The notes under the pieces are model-generated. The model was given only the letters and a program-made list of their open reading frames with translations, ran no database searches and had not been told where the DNA came from. From Fen-1254 sp963769605 (GTDB lineage: Bacteria > Bacteroidota > Ignavibacteria > UBA10030), in NCBI GenBank assembly GCA_963769605.1, contig CAVYML010000002.1, forward strand, positions 449,807-513,806: DNA of 64,000 bases, given 5' to 3'. This document shows, in pieces, positions 9,220 to 18,164 of this stretch. The position numbers and the translations under genes were made by a program. Every line of letters begins with the position of its first letter. The first letter of the stretch is position 1.

Positions 9220-9658
9220 ATGTCTTTTCTATCTTATTTCGACTTAAATAAACGATCAGTTTTGGTAAAAGGATCTCCAGATGCCGGGTTATCCGAAGTG
9301 ATGAACATGAACAGAGAAAAAACACCTGACTCTGAATCTAAAAAGATGGAAAGAACTGAAAATGATAAATACTCGATGTCTCTCTGGGAACAAATATCGA
9401 CCTATTTGGGAATTGTTGTCGGCGTTCTTTTTAGCTCTGCGGCGATGCAGATGAAATCGGGTATCTCCGCTCAACCTAAATATTTCTTTCACAAGTATTT
9501 TATTGTCTCTTGTTATTGCCTTTGTCATTTTACCGGTTGCGTATGAGAAGCTTAATGTCAATCCGGCATCTCCAATCATGATAAGAATCGGATTCGCAGT
9601 GCAGCATGGTGTCTTTTGGCAGGTACTCTTCGGTTCCATAGGAAAATTGGTCGGCTAA
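9220..9658 (+). pseudogene. Small two-helix membrane protein, frameshifted
   Basis: The ATG at 9220 has a good GGAGG site. The frame runs through a charged segment (NREKTPDSESKKMERTE) into a hydrophobic one (WEQISTYLGIVVGVLFSS). At about 9460 it shifts: the continuation ISFTSILLSLVIAFVILP, then GFAVQHGVFWQVLFGS and a TAA at 9656-9658, lies in another frame. Losing one G from the run GGG near 9460 would restore a single protein of about 145 residues with membrane segments. I do not recognise the family. Either the gene is broken or the base call is wrong; there is a group of similar single-base events in this window. Confidence 0.5.
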
Positions 9659-9924
9659 GAATTATTGTAATTCCTCAAATTGTTCTCTACAAAATCCTTC
9701 TTCTGCAGCCGCAGGCGCCCTGCTGCGGAGGGCAAGATGACCGCGGAAGATTCTTAATGTTACCCCTGAACAGCCTTTCTATCACCTTGCAAAAGGCATG
9801 CGTCGATGCATGTTCCATTCTTATTCACCGTTTTTTCCGCTATGGTTGAATCCCGAGTATTATTTTGAGACATTATGCATGTTCGATAGAATCGATCGAC
9901 GTTAGTTTTTCCGAAATATTCGAT
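9659..9924. other. Intergenic stretch, no recognised feature
   Basis: About 265 bases between the frameshifted membrane gene and the inverted-repeat element. It contains an imperfect GC-rich palindrome around CTGCAGCCGCAGGCGCCCTGCTGCGG (9703-9728) but no T-tract. No convincing ORF. Confidence 0.5.
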
Positions 9925-10025
9925 AGAGACGTGGACGAGAACTCATGAGTTGCAAATAGATGTCGCGAATCCGTCTCAGAATGAGAAACGAATTCCCGCA
10001 GAACCAACTTTTCGTCCACGTCTCT
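9925..10025. repeat. Dispersed ~100 bp inverted-repeat element, copy A
   Basis: A 101-base unit bounded by AGAGACGTGGACGA on the left and its exact reverse complement on the right. It also has an internal palindrome AACTCATGAGTT near the left end. A second copy in the opposite orientation lies at 56821-56925. Apart from a short insertion in the middle and a few substitutions, the two copies align end to end. The size, terminal inverted repeats and lack of an ORF suggest a MITE-like element or a mobile structured RNA cassette. It ends 23 bases before the next gene start and could affect its expression. Confidence 0.8.
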
Positions 10026-10048
10026 GGTGACGCATTTCAACAGGCGAC

Positions 10049-10729
10049 ATGGAACCGAAAGAAGAAACAAAAGAATTCATACGTGAACTTGAGGATTATG
10101 CCGGTCGTAATTTGCATTATGCCCGCGAACTTGGAATCCTGATGGAGACCGTCAGACAGACCGGCATGATCGGAGATCTTGACGATATTCTCCTGCGAAG
10201 CAAGTTCATAGTCAAGACCCTCGAAATAATCAAACGGATCGGGCCAAATGCAGAGGGTGCGAAGAAGCTCGAAGCCGAATTTCAGGCGGGAGTCGGAGAT
10301 GTTACCGCATCGGTTAAAAAAATCACGGCTCGTTTGCCGGAACGTGAGGCGGAAATATTTGATAATGCTTTTTTCGCCGTGCGAGAAAAGTGTCTTGACG
10401 ATTTTATAGGTTTGCTTGCCGATTTTGCCGTTATAAAAAATTGGACGTTAGACGGCAAACCGCTGCCTTTCGGGAATTATGTGCTTCCCTCCGAAGAAAG
10501 AAAAAGTAATGACGAAAGACTAAAAGAACAGACGGAAGGTTTAAAGCGCATTCACAGCAGTTCGATTTTGATAATATTCATGTTCATTATGTTCCTGCTG
10601 ATCGATCCTCCTGTGACGGTGATCTCATGGATTTTTGTTTTCGGAATTCTGCTTTCTCTTTCCTATATTTTTATACAGAGCCGCTTATTTAAACGGACAT
10701 CATCATCCATAGATCGCAGTAGAAAATGA
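10049..10729 (+). CDS. Hypothetical protein with two C-terminal membrane segments
   Basis: 226 residues, not recognised. The N-terminal 165 residues are acidic and helical (KEETKEFIRELEDYAGRNLH, KFIVKTLEIIKRIGPNAEG). Residues about 168-210 form two close hydrophobic helices (ILIIFMFIMFLLIDPP and WIFVFGILLSLSYIFIQSRLF), so it is probably a C-terminally anchored inner-membrane protein with a large cytoplasmic head. It overlaps the start of the NamZ gene by four bases (ATGA), implying translational coupling. The inverted-repeat element ends just before its start codon. Confidence 0.6.
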   Translation: MEPKEETKEFIRELEDYAGRNLHYARELGILMETVRQTGMIGDLDDILLRSKFIVKTLEIIKRIGPNAEGAKKLEAEFQAGVGDVTASVKKITARLPEREAEIFDNAFFAVREKCLDDFIGLLADFAVIKNWTLDGKPLPFGNYVLPSEERKSNDERLKEQTEGLKRIHSSSILIIFMFIMFLLIDPPVTVISWIFVFGILLSLSYIFIQSRLFKRTSSSIDRSRK

Positions 10730-11973
10730 AAATTTCCTCAATCCGAAAAACAATATTCCACCTTTTTATCACATTGAACTTTGCAGTTGCCGGAGTTCCG
10801 ATAGTCAAGCCGGGTATCGACGTGCTGAGAGATCATAATTATGACGTTCTTCAGGGAAAACGTATCGGCCTTATTACGAATGCGACTGGTATTACGGCCG
10901 ACCTGCAAAGCACGATCGATGTTCTCTTTTCTGCACCGGGTGTAAAGCTTGTGGCGCTCTTTAGCCCTGAACACGGTATCCGCGGCGATGTCGATGCCGG
11001 AAAGGCTATGGATATGTATATCGATCAGCGGACAGGATTGCCGGTCTATTCACTCTATGGAAAAAATAGGAAACCGACACGCGAGATGCTGCAGGGAATC
11101 GATGTGCTTATCTATGATATACAGGATATCGGCGTCCGTTCATATACGTTTATTTCTACGATGGGACTCGCAATGGAAGCGGCAGCGGAGAATAAAATTC
11201 AATTCATTGTTCTTGACCGTCCCGATCCGCTGACCGGAGACCGTGTGGAAGGAACGATGGTCGATAAGCAATACAAGTCATTTGTCAGCGCTTATTCAAT
11301 TCCCTATGTTTACGGCATGACTGCAGGGGAGTTGGCAGAAATGATCAATGGTGAACATTGGTTGAACGGTTCCGGAATATGCGACCTGACCGTTATCCCA
11401 ATGCAGGGATGGAAACGCTGCATGTGGTGGGATGAAACCGGATTGGTATGGGTGCCGACATCGCCGCATATTCCGCATTCGTTTACGGCAATGTTTTATG
11501 TGCTGACCGGTCTGCTGGGGGAGCTCGGAACAGCAAATCAAGGAGTTGGCTATACGCTTCCGTTTGAATTGGTCGGCGCTCCGTGGGTGGATGGTTATAT
11601 CCTTGCGCGGTATCTTAACAGCCTTCATATGCCCGGCGTCGAATTCCGGACTATTTCCTATATCCCTTTTTATAAAGATACGACCGGAATACGCTACCGC
11701 GGTGTTCAGATTCATGTGGTCGACAGGGACAGGATGAACATGACTCAGGTACAGATGAATATTTTGGAAGCTCTTCTCCAATTGTTTCCGGACTACAATA
11801 TTTTTTCCCGCGCCAAACCCGATCATCTGCTGGCCTTCGACAAAGTCATCGGATCGGATGATATTCGACGGCATCTTCAAAGCGGTATAGGTGTAGAGGA
11901 AATCCTGCGGCAGATTGATCTGCAGACTGCGGAGTTCAAAAAAAACCGCTCAAAGTATCTAATGTACCAGTAA
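10726..11973 (+). CDS. Exo-beta-N-acetylmuramidase NamZ-like protein (DUF1343)
   Basis: 415 residues with an N-terminal signal peptide (hydrophobic residues about 10-23). The body is the DUF1343 domain: GKRIGLITNATGIT, LFSPEHGIRGD with the conserved EHG, DIQDIGVRSYTFIS, FIVLDRPDPLTGD and PTSPHIPH. The characterised family member NamZ removes terminal N-acetylmuramic acid from peptidoglycan fragments (exo-lytic muramidase, GH171), so a periplasmic role in cell-wall recycling is likely. The small membrane protein upstream is translationally coupled to it. Confidence 0.88.
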   Translation: MKISSIRKTIFHLFITLNFAVAGVPIVKPGIDVLRDHNYDVLQGKRIGLITNATGITADLQSTIDVLFSAPGVKLVALFSPEHGIRGDVDAGKAMDMYIDQRTGLPVYSLYGKNRKPTREMLQGIDVLIYDIQDIGVRSYTFISTMGLAMEAAAENKIQFIVLDRPDPLTGDRVEGTMVDKQYKSFVSAYSIPYVYGMTAGELAEMINGEHWLNGSGICDLTVIPMQGWKRCMWWDETGLVWVPTSPHIPHSFTAMFYVLTGLLGELGTANQGVGYTLPFELVGAPWVDGYILARYLNSLHMPGVEFRTISYIPFYKDTTGIRYRGVQIHVVDRDRMNMTQVQMNILEALLQLFPDYNIFSRAKPDHLLAFDKVIGSDDIRRHLQSGIGVEEILRQIDLQTAEFKKNRSKYLMYQ

Positions 11974-12248
11974 TATACAGATCGATTTTTTTCCAGTAAA
12001 AAATAATGATCGTTGCATTTCTGCGATTGCTTCTTTATCTTAAGTAAACCACAATGTGCGTATCGAATTTATTATTGTTTAATCGTGATGGAGATAAATA
12101 CTGCGGGTCAGTACGACCGTAACGCAAGACCGCCGGGCGCAGAAAAAAAACTCAAGGTCGAAAAGTCTCCTCTCGTATCGTTTCTCTCTTTTTCCTTCCA
12201 AAATATTCACGGCATTGAATCGATTCACGCCGGTGTGAAAGGCAGAGT

Positions 12249-12956
12249 ATGTTTCTGTCTATCGTGAAAATACTATACCTGATGCCGGTTTCGATCGTAC
12301 TGTCGACTATCGCATTTTTCAGTATTCCATTCGACAAAGAAGGAGATGTATACCGCTGGACTTCCGTCGCATGGTCGAAAATTATTTTACGGACTTGCGG
12401 TATTAAAGTTAAAGTGTCGGGACTGGAAAACTTAGACCTATCGATGCATTATGTCTATGTGAGTAACCATGCGAGCATGTTCGATATTCCTGCGGTACTG
12501 GCTTCGATTCCGGATAAAATAAACATTGTTTTTAAAAAGGAATTATCGATTATTCCCATCTGGGGCTGGGCGCTCCGGTACGGACATTTTATTATGATCG
12601 ACCGTTCCAACCCGCGTGCAGCGATGCAGAGCATCGATCGTGCGGCTGCGACGATCAGGAACGGGAAGTCGGTGCTTCTTTTTGCAGAAGGCACAAGGAC
12701 GATGGACGGCAAGTTGCAGCCTTTTAAACGCGGTGCGTTTTCAGTTGCCGTAAAAGCCGGAACGCCGGTCGTTCCAATGACGATCAATAATACTTTTAAA
12801 ATTATGCCGAAAGGTTCGTTAAATATCCGGGCGGCCGATATTTCCCTGATTCTGGAGAAACCGATTCCCACTGAACATATCACCGATAAGTCCGGAGAAC
12901 AGCTCTTGTTGGCAGAAGTCCAAAGAGCCATAGAAAATAATTATATCGATCAATAG
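12249..12956 (+). CDS. plsC: 1-acyl-sn-glycerol-3-phosphate acyltransferase
   Basis: Adds the second acyl chain to lysophosphatidate to give phosphatidate, at the inner membrane. The 235 residues show the catalytic HX4D motif as NHASMFD, the substrate-binding FAEGTRTMDG motif and the proline-rich GTPVVPMTI motif. One hydrophobic N-terminal segment (ILYLMPVSIVLSTIAFFSI) anchors the protein. It is followed after 11 bases by gatC on the same strand. The 275-base gap before it (11974-12248) shows no gene. Confidence 0.92.
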   Translation: MFLSIVKILYLMPVSIVLSTIAFFSIPFDKEGDVYRWTSVAWSKIILRTCGIKVKVSGLENLDLSMHYVYVSNHASMFDIPAVLASIPDKINIVFKKELSIIPIWGWALRYGHFIMIDRSNPRAAMQSIDRAAATIRNGKSVLLFAEGTRTMDGKLQPFKRGAFSVAVKAGTPVVPMTINNTFKIMPKGSLNIRAADISLILEKPIPTEHITDKSGEQLLLAEVQRAIENNYIDQ

Positions 12957-12967
12957 CAAGGATAACC

Positions 12968-13264
12968 ATGCCGGTCACCATACATGATGTCGAACATATA
13001 GCAGAGTTGGCGCATCTGGAATTTTCTTCAGACGAAAAAGAAAAACTCGTGCAGGAGATGAATCAAATTCTCGAATATATGGAACAACTGAATAAGCTCG
13101 ACACGAGTTCCATAGAGCCGCTCTCGCATGTGATAGAATTGAAGAATGTTTTTCGCACAGACGCCGTTAAGCCGGGTTTGACGACCGCGGATGCGTTGAA
13201 AAATGCTCCTTCAAAAACTGATGAATTTTTTAAAGTGCCGAAAGTTATCGGAGAAAAAGAATAA
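12968..13264 (+). CDS. gatC: Asp/Glu-tRNA(Asn/Gln) amidotransferase subunit C
   Basis: Small subunit of GatCAB, which amidates misacylated Glu-tRNA(Gln) and/or Asp-tRNA(Asn) and holds subunits A and B together. 98 residues, with the family pattern VEHIAELAHLEFSSDEKEKL, LEYMEQLNKLDTS, EPLSHV and LRTD-like NVFRTDAVKPG. An AAGGA site precedes the ATG. It overlaps kdsB by one base (TAATG), so the two are coupled. Confidence 0.93.
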   Translation: MPVTIHDVEHIAELAHLEFSSDEKEKLVQEMNQILEYMEQLNKLDTSSIEPLSHVIELKNVFRTDAVKPGLTTADALKNAPSKTDEFFKVPKVIGEKE

Positions 13265-14025
13265 TGTCCGCTAAACCGCTTGTCATAGGAGTTATTCCCG
13301 CAAGGTACGCATCACAACGGCTGCCGGCAAAACCGCTTGTAGATTTGCTGGGAAAAACGATGATCCAGCGCGTTTATGAACAGGCGAAAAAAGCTTCCCT
13401 GCTGGACCGCGTCCTCGTTGCAACCGATGACGAACGCATTGCGAACGTTGTCCGGGGATTTGGCGGGGAAGCCGTGATGACCTCGCCCGCCATCAAAAGT
13501 GGAAGCGATCGTGTTGCCACCGTGGCAGATCAGGTCGGAGGCGATATTATAGTGAACGTGCAGGGAGACGAGCCGCTGATTGACCCTCACATGATTGATC
13601 AGACAGTGCAGCTTCTTTTAGACGATCCGTCGGCATCTATGGGAACATTGGCAAAACAAATCCGTCTTGCAGACGAACTCCTAAATCCCGGGGTCGTGAA
13701 AGTGATTTTTAATCGCAGCATGGAGGCGCTCTACTTTTCCCGTTCGATCATTCCTTATGTAAGGGATCAGAAAGATGTTTCGAAATGGCTTGAACATCAC
13801 ACGTTCTTCAAACATATCGGCTTGTACGTTTATCGAAGAGAATTTCTCGCAGCTTATTCGCGATTGCCGGAAGGAGTTTTGGAGCGTGCAGAACAATTAG
13901 AACAGTTGAGGGTTTTAGAAAACGGTTATCGGATAAAAATCGGTATCACGGAATATGACAGTATTCCGATCGATACCAAAGATGATATAATGCGCGTTAT
14001 CGCTCTCTTACAGTCTAAAATTTGA
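13264..14025 (+). CDS. kdsB: 3-deoxy-manno-octulosonate cytidylyltransferase (CMP-Kdo synthetase)
   Basis: Activates Kdo with CTP for lipid A/LPS core assembly; direct evidence for an LPS outer membrane. 253 residues with the nucleotide-binding VIPARYASQRLPAKPL, VNVQGDEPLID, and GLYVYRREFL motifs. pyrG, which supplies the CTP, follows after 17 bases, a sensible pairing. Confidence 0.95.
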   Translation: MSAKPLVIGVIPARYASQRLPAKPLVDLLGKTMIQRVYEQAKKASLLDRVLVATDDERIANVVRGFGGEAVMTSPAIKSGSDRVATVADQVGGDIIVNVQGDEPLIDPHMIDQTVQLLLDDPSASMGTLAKQIRLADELLNPGVVKVIFNRSMEALYFSRSIIPYVRDQKDVSKWLEHHTFFKHIGLYVYRREFLAAYSRLPEGVLERAEQLEQLRVLENGYRIKIGITEYDSIPIDTKDDIMRVIALLQSKI

Positions 14026-14042
14026 GAATATAAGGAAGATCA

Positions 14043-15677
14043 ATGGCTAAGAATAATGTAAAATTTATTTTTGTGACCGGAGGGGTCGTTTCTTCGCTTG
14101 GAAAAGGAATCTCGGCTTCTTCGCTTGGATTGCTGCTGAAGTCGCGCGGGCTTCGCGTGACGATTATGAAATGCGATCCGTATATCAACGTAGATCCGGG
14201 AACGATGAATCCGTTCCAGCACGGCGAAGTCTACGTAACGGAAGACGGTGCGGAAACCGACCTCGATCTCGGGCATTACGAACGTTTTCTGAACGAGAAC
14301 ATGAGCCGTCAAAACAATACGACGACGGGTCAGGTGTACTATGAAGTGATCTCACGGGAACGCCGCGGCGACTATCTCGGAGCCACAGTGCAGGTGATTC
14401 CTCATATCACGGACGAAATCAAACGCCGTATCTGGGCAGTAGCAAAGACCGGGCGGTACGATGTCGTTCTCGTCGAGGTAGGAGGGACGGTCGGCGATAT
14501 CGAAAGCCTGCCGTATCTGGAATCCATCCGTCAGATCATGCTGGAGGTCGGACACCGCAATGCATTGAGTATTCATGTTACGCTCATTCCCTATATCCGC
14601 TCGGCAGGAGAGATAAAAACAAAACCTACTCAGCACAGCGTTAAAACTCTGCTGGAAATCGGTGTGCAGCCGGATTTGCTGATTTGCCGGACGGAATACC
14701 CGCTCTCAAAGGAATTGAAACAAAAAATTGCATTGTTCTGCAACGTTGAAGCCGATTCCGTGATCGAAGGACGCGATGTCGATTCCATTTATGAAGCGCC
14801 GCTGGCGTTCGAGCATGAAGGACTCGCATCCATTGTCATCGATAAACTTAATTTGAAATGCGGAAAACCTGATTTGCGAAACTGGGTCAGGTTCGTCAAT
14901 AAAGTCAAGCATCCCAAAGGGAAAGTACGCATTGCAGTGTGCGGAAAGTACATCGAATTAAAAGACGCCTATAAGAGCATTTCCGAAGCCTTCATTCATG
15001 CCGGAGCGGAAAACGAAGTCGAAGTCCAGCTCGATTGGATTCGTGCAGAAGATGTGGAACTGAACGGCGCCGAAAAATATCTGAACGGCGCGACCGGTTT
15101 GCTGGTTCCCTGGGGATTCGGCAATCGGGGAATCGAAGGGAAAATTGCTGCTATTCAATATGTGCGAGAACATAAAATTCCGTTCTTCGGAATTTGTCTC
15201 GGCCTTCAATGCGCTGTTATCGAATTCGCACGCCATGTGTGCGGGATGAAAGATGCCAACAGCACTGAATTTCGAAAGACCAAGCATAATGTTATCGATA
15301 TGATGCTCGAACAAAAATCGATCAGGAACCTCGGTGGTACCATGCGACTCGGCGCATATCCGTGCACGCTGCAAAAAGGAACGAAAGCGTACGCTGCATA
15401 TAAGAAGGAATTGATTACCGAGCGCCACCGGCACCGGTTCGAAGTCAATAACAAGTTTCGCCGGAGACTTGCCGATGAAGGCATGATATTCAGCGGAACG
15501 TATGTGAATAACGATCTTGTTGAAATTATAGAATTGCAGGATCACCCGTGGTTTCTTGCCGTGCAGTTTCATCCGGAATTAAAATCGCGTCCTGTCGTTC
15601 CGCATCCTTTATTCAGGGATTTTGTAAAAGCCGTAAAAATAATCACTGCGGCTGAGGGAACGGTTCCAAAAAAATAA
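14043..15677 (+). CDS. pyrG: CTP synthase (glutamine hydrolysing)
   Basis: Converts UTP to CTP using ATP and glutamine. 544 residues in two domains. The synthetase half starts with FVTGGVVSSLGKGISASSLG and contains CDPYINVDPGTMNP. The class I amidotransferase half has the nucleophilic cysteine in FFGICLGLQCAVIEFAR and the His/Glu pair in VQFHPELKSRP. AAGGAAG lies just before the ATG. It sits between kdsB and a TPR lipoprotein gene on one strand. Confidence 0.97.
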   Translation: MAKNNVKFIFVTGGVVSSLGKGISASSLGLLLKSRGLRVTIMKCDPYINVDPGTMNPFQHGEVYVTEDGAETDLDLGHYERFLNENMSRQNNTTTGQVYYEVISRERRGDYLGATVQVIPHITDEIKRRIWAVAKTGRYDVVLVEVGGTVGDIESLPYLESIRQIMLEVGHRNALSIHVTLIPYIRSAGEIKTKPTQHSVKTLLEIGVQPDLLICRTEYPLSKELKQKIALFCNVEADSVIEGRDVDSIYEAPLAFEHEGLASIVIDKLNLKCGKPDLRNWVRFVNKVKHPKGKVRIAVCGKYIELKDAYKSISEAFIHAGAENEVEVQLDWIRAEDVELNGAEKYLNGATGLLVPWGFGNRGIEGKIAAIQYVREHKIPFFGICLGLQCAVIEFARHVCGMKDANSTEFRKTKHNVIDMMLEQKSIRNLGGTMRLGAYPCTLQKGTKAYAAYKKELITERHRHRFEVNNKFRRRLADEGMIFSGTYVNNDLVEIIELQDHPWFLAVQFHPELKSRPVVPHPLFRDFVKAVKIITAAEGTVPKK

Positions 15678-15704
15678 AAGTCGAACAGTATAAAGGATAG
15701 AATT

Positions 15705-16610
15705 ATGGAGCATTATCGAAGATTCGCTGTTGCAGCTTTGATCATTGTCCAATGTTTCGTTTTTATTTCATGCGCCCCTACTGTTCAGCAGCAAACTGCT
15801 CAACAAGATGAGTATTTTGCTCCAGTCGGGAAAAACGCGACCGCAGACTCTCTTGCGGCAGAATTCGGCAAGTCCTTCGCACTGAACCACCCCGATAGAC
15901 CGGACAGACCGGAGACTGTTCGAGATCTGGCGGAGTTGATCCGCCAGCAAAATGCAAGATTAGACGAAGTAATCAATCAAATTACAATGCTTGCAGTCCG
16001 GCAGGATACAAGGATGAGCGAAACGGAACAGATTCCGAAAAAAAAGACCGTACTCGATACGCTGATAAATAACAACGATCGCGTGACCGTCGATCTTCTT
16101 ATGGAAATGATCAAAGAACAGAATCAGCGGCTTAACGAAGTAATCGACCAGTTAAAATCTCTGGCTTTGAATCAGAACCGTATGCTCCCGCAGCGGTTCG
16201 GTAGTTCTCTTTCCGTTCCGATGCGCGTTACACATGAAGTAAAACCGGCCTTGAGTTATGAACAGGCGATTCATTTTTATGAATCGAATCTTTATAAAAG
16301 AGCAAAGCAAGCGTTTCAGGCGCTGTTAGACGACGGGAATAACACCAACCTCGCTGATAAATGCTGTTTCTGGATCGGAGTTTGCGATTTTCAATTGAAC
16401 CGCGTTCAGCAGGCATTACAGGAATTTCATAAGGTCTTTCAGTATCCGGAATCGGAAAAAATTGCCGGAACATATTTCATGATCGGGCAATGTTATGAAC
16501 GCCTCGGACAGAAGAAACAAGCAGTCGATACATTCCGGAAATTTCTCAGCATGTATCCGAATTCTTATTTAAAAGCGACTACGCAGCAGAAATTGCTTGC
16601 TTTGCAATAG
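15705..16610 (+). CDS. TPR lipoprotein (CpoB/YbgF-like)
   Basis: 301 residues. The signal peptide ends in a lipobox (FVFISC, lipidated cysteine), so it is probably anchored in the outer membrane facing the periplasm. Residues about 65-165 are glutamine- and leucine-rich helices with a duplicated motif (QNARLDEVINQITMLAVRQ and QNQRLNEVIDQLKSLALNQ), likely a coiled-coil trimer segment. The C-terminal third has tetratricopeptide units (EQAIHFYESNLYKRAKQAF, IAGTYFMIGQCYERLGQKKQA). That coiled-coil plus TPR order is the CpoB arrangement, which links wall synthesis to outer-membrane constriction, although the tol-pal genes are not next to it. Confidence 0.7.
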   Translation: MEHYRRFAVAALIIVQCFVFISCAPTVQQQTAQQDEYFAPVGKNATADSLAAEFGKSFALNHPDRPDRPETVRDLAELIRQQNARLDEVINQITMLAVRQDTRMSETEQIPKKKTVLDTLINNNDRVTVDLLMEMIKEQNQRLNEVIDQLKSLALNQNRMLPQRFGSSLSVPMRVTHEVKPALSYEQAIHFYESNLYKRAKQAFQALLDDGNNTNLADKCCFWIGVCDFQLNRVQQALQEFHKVFQYPESEKIAGTYFMIGQCYERLGQKKQAVDTFRKFLSMYPNSYLKATTQQKLLALQ

Positions 16611-16622
16611 TGTCTAAGCGTA

Positions 16623-16660
16623 AAAAAGAATCCCGAATTGATTGATTCGGGATTCTTTTT
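16623..16660. terminator. Bidirectional rho-independent terminator
   Basis: A perfect 16-base inverted repeat, AAAAAGAATCCCGAAT and its complement, with a short loop. The A-run on one side and T-run on the other let it work on both strands. It separates the converging lipoprotein gene and the minus-strand gene ending at 16662. Confidence 0.9.
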
Positions 16661-16661
16661 A

Positions 16662-17168
16662 TCAGCTCTTTTTCTTCCGGATAGGTTTTTTTGAGACTAC
16701 ACGCCGATGCCTTTGAATCGTGTCATCTTCCGTTTGTTCCGGAACCGGCATCGGTTGAAGAACTGCTTCAGATGGAAGGGGATCCTTCGGTATGGAAATT
16801 TCTTTTTGTGTTTGCCGCAGCGCTGCAAATTCTTTTTTCAATCGTGTATAAACAATAAACATTACGGTTAAAGTAACGGCAAGAAGAGCCACAAACAGGT
16901 ACAAAAGGAGAAACTGTGCATCAATTTGCGAAAGTGATTGTGCAACGGAAATTTGCATTTCTTTATGCTGGCGCGTAAGAAAAACAAACTGACTGTCGTG
17001 TGCTGCCATGAGACTATCGTATTGAATATGCGGAACAGGAGTTTTTGTTTGAACCGTATAGACCGGAATCGGCGGTTCATCTTCGTGCACGGCTTCCTGT
17101 CCGTAGAGTGATATCCATGACGCGGCCAAAGCAATGAGTATAAAAACGTTCCTGTATACATGTTTCAT
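16662..17168 (-). CDS. Hypothetical single-pass membrane protein with signal peptide
   Basis: 168 residues, not recognised. It starts with a signal sequence (VFILIALAASWISLYG) followed by a short proline-rich stretch. A hydrophobic helix (LLLYLFVALLAVTLTVMFIVY) lies at about residues 88-110, and the basic tail is KKPIRKKKS. It is probably an inner-membrane protein with periplasmic N-terminal and cytoplasmic C-terminal parts. The stop lies at the foot of the shared terminator. Confidence 0.5.
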   Translation of the reverse strand: MKHVYRNVFILIALAASWISLYGQEAVHEDEPPIPVYTVQTKTPVPHIQYDSLMAAHDSQFVFLTRQHKEMQISVAQSLSQIDAQFLLLYLFVALLAVTLTVMFIVYTRLKKEFAALRQTQKEISIPKDPLPSEAVLQPMPVPEQTEDDTIQRHRRVVSKKPIRKKKS

Positions 17169-17558
17169 CTTGCAGCCCTCTTTCTATGATATGGAAAAAA
17201 TAATAAAAAAAGTAACTCGTGTATTTTGAAATTCATCCTTTTTTGCACCGTTTTAAATCCCATCGTAGAGTCCGACTCGCAGTCGGACAGCTCTTCAATA
17301 TAGGGGGATTTTTATAATTAAATTATGCGTTGTGCGTTTACTAAAAACAAAGTAATTCAATGTTTTTTAAAACAATGGTCTTTTTTCCGGTTTTCAATCC
17401 TCCTTTATAAGGCTTCCTATAAAGTATTTCTCAAATATATGATACTTTTGCAACAGATAGAATTATTGTACGTCTAATCTCCAAAGAGATCAAGAAAAAA
17501 CGGGATAAAAGGGACACTGGAGATAGACGATAATAACTTGTTCAATGACTTGATAATC
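17169..17558. other. Intergenic stretch with a strong hairpin at 17270-17288
   Basis: The stretch is AT-rich. Its one clear structure is GTCCGACT-CGC-AGTCGGAC at 17270-17288, a perfect 8-bp stem with a 3-base loop flanked by AGAG/CTCT. No T-tract follows directly, so it is not a canonical terminator. It may be a dispersed palindromic repeat or RNA processing site. The rest shows no gene. Confidence 0.5.
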
Positions 17559-17827
17559 ATGAAGCATCAGAGACGGAAAAAGGCGAAGAGCAAACAAGTC
17601 TTTAAGGCGTATCAGCAGCATCAAGGTATGATGCTGCCTCCGAGCTTGGAAGAAATGATACCGGAGAACCATTTGGTGCGAGTGGTAAACCAGAACATAG
17701 ACGGATTGAACTTGAGCCGTTCTTGGCGACGTATCGCGGAGGTAGAACAAGCACATTTCATTCGATATTGCTGCTGAAAGTCTTGGTATATGCATGTGTA
17801 ACGAAGATCAATTTGTTTGTAATGTAG
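17559..17827 (+). pseudogene. IS1182-family transposase remnant (N-terminus only)
   Basis: The first ~90 codons of an IS1182-type transposase: MLPPSLEEMIPENHLVRVVNQNIDG (the DUF772 start), then after a one-base frameshift near 17715 the continuation TYRGGRTSTFHSILLLKVLVYACVTK. It then ends at TAG. The catalytic DDE core is absent. Its sequence is clearly different from the intact IS1182 transposase at 62203-63900, so it comes from another element. Confidence 0.75.
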
Positions 17828-17872
17828 AAATTCTTAGATACATTGCATAACAATCATTTTTAGGAGGTGAAA

Positions 17873-18070
17873 ATGAATGAAGAAATAAATTCCAATCAAT
17901 TACAAAAAAGAAATAATAGAAGCTTTATGGCCAGAGGGATAACAGTTGGTATTGCGATAGGAGCTGGTGTTGGAGTTGCTTTTCATGATATCGCAATTGG
18001 AGTAGGATGCGGTATTGCACTTGGAGTTGCGCTTGGAGCATTGATTGGTAGAAAAAATAAAAAAAATTAA
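17873..18070 (+). CDS. Small glycine-zipper membrane protein
   Basis: 65 residues: a polar N-terminus (NEEINSNQLQKRNNRS) followed by two glycine-rich hydrophobic helices (GITVGIAIGAGVGVAF and GIALGVALGALIG) and a lysine-rich tail. The repeated GxxxG spacing suggests tight helix packing or oligomerisation in the membrane. The strong ribosome site TAGGAGGTG lies seven bases before the ATG at 17873, which I chose over an upstream in-frame GTG. Function unknown. Confidence 0.65.
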   Translation: MNEEINSNQLQKRNNRSFMARGITVGIAIGAGVGVAFHDIAIGVGCGIALGVALGALIGRKNKKN

Positions 18071-18164
18071 GAATAAATAAGTGTAACGCCTCACTCACTT
18101 GTTCAAGCACGGATAAAAACATTAACGTTGGCGGAAAGCAATCTGCATTATATAAAAAAAGATT

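Noticed and set aside
17270..17288. Rho-independent terminator
   Set aside because: A perfect hairpin, but without a following T-tract on either strand.
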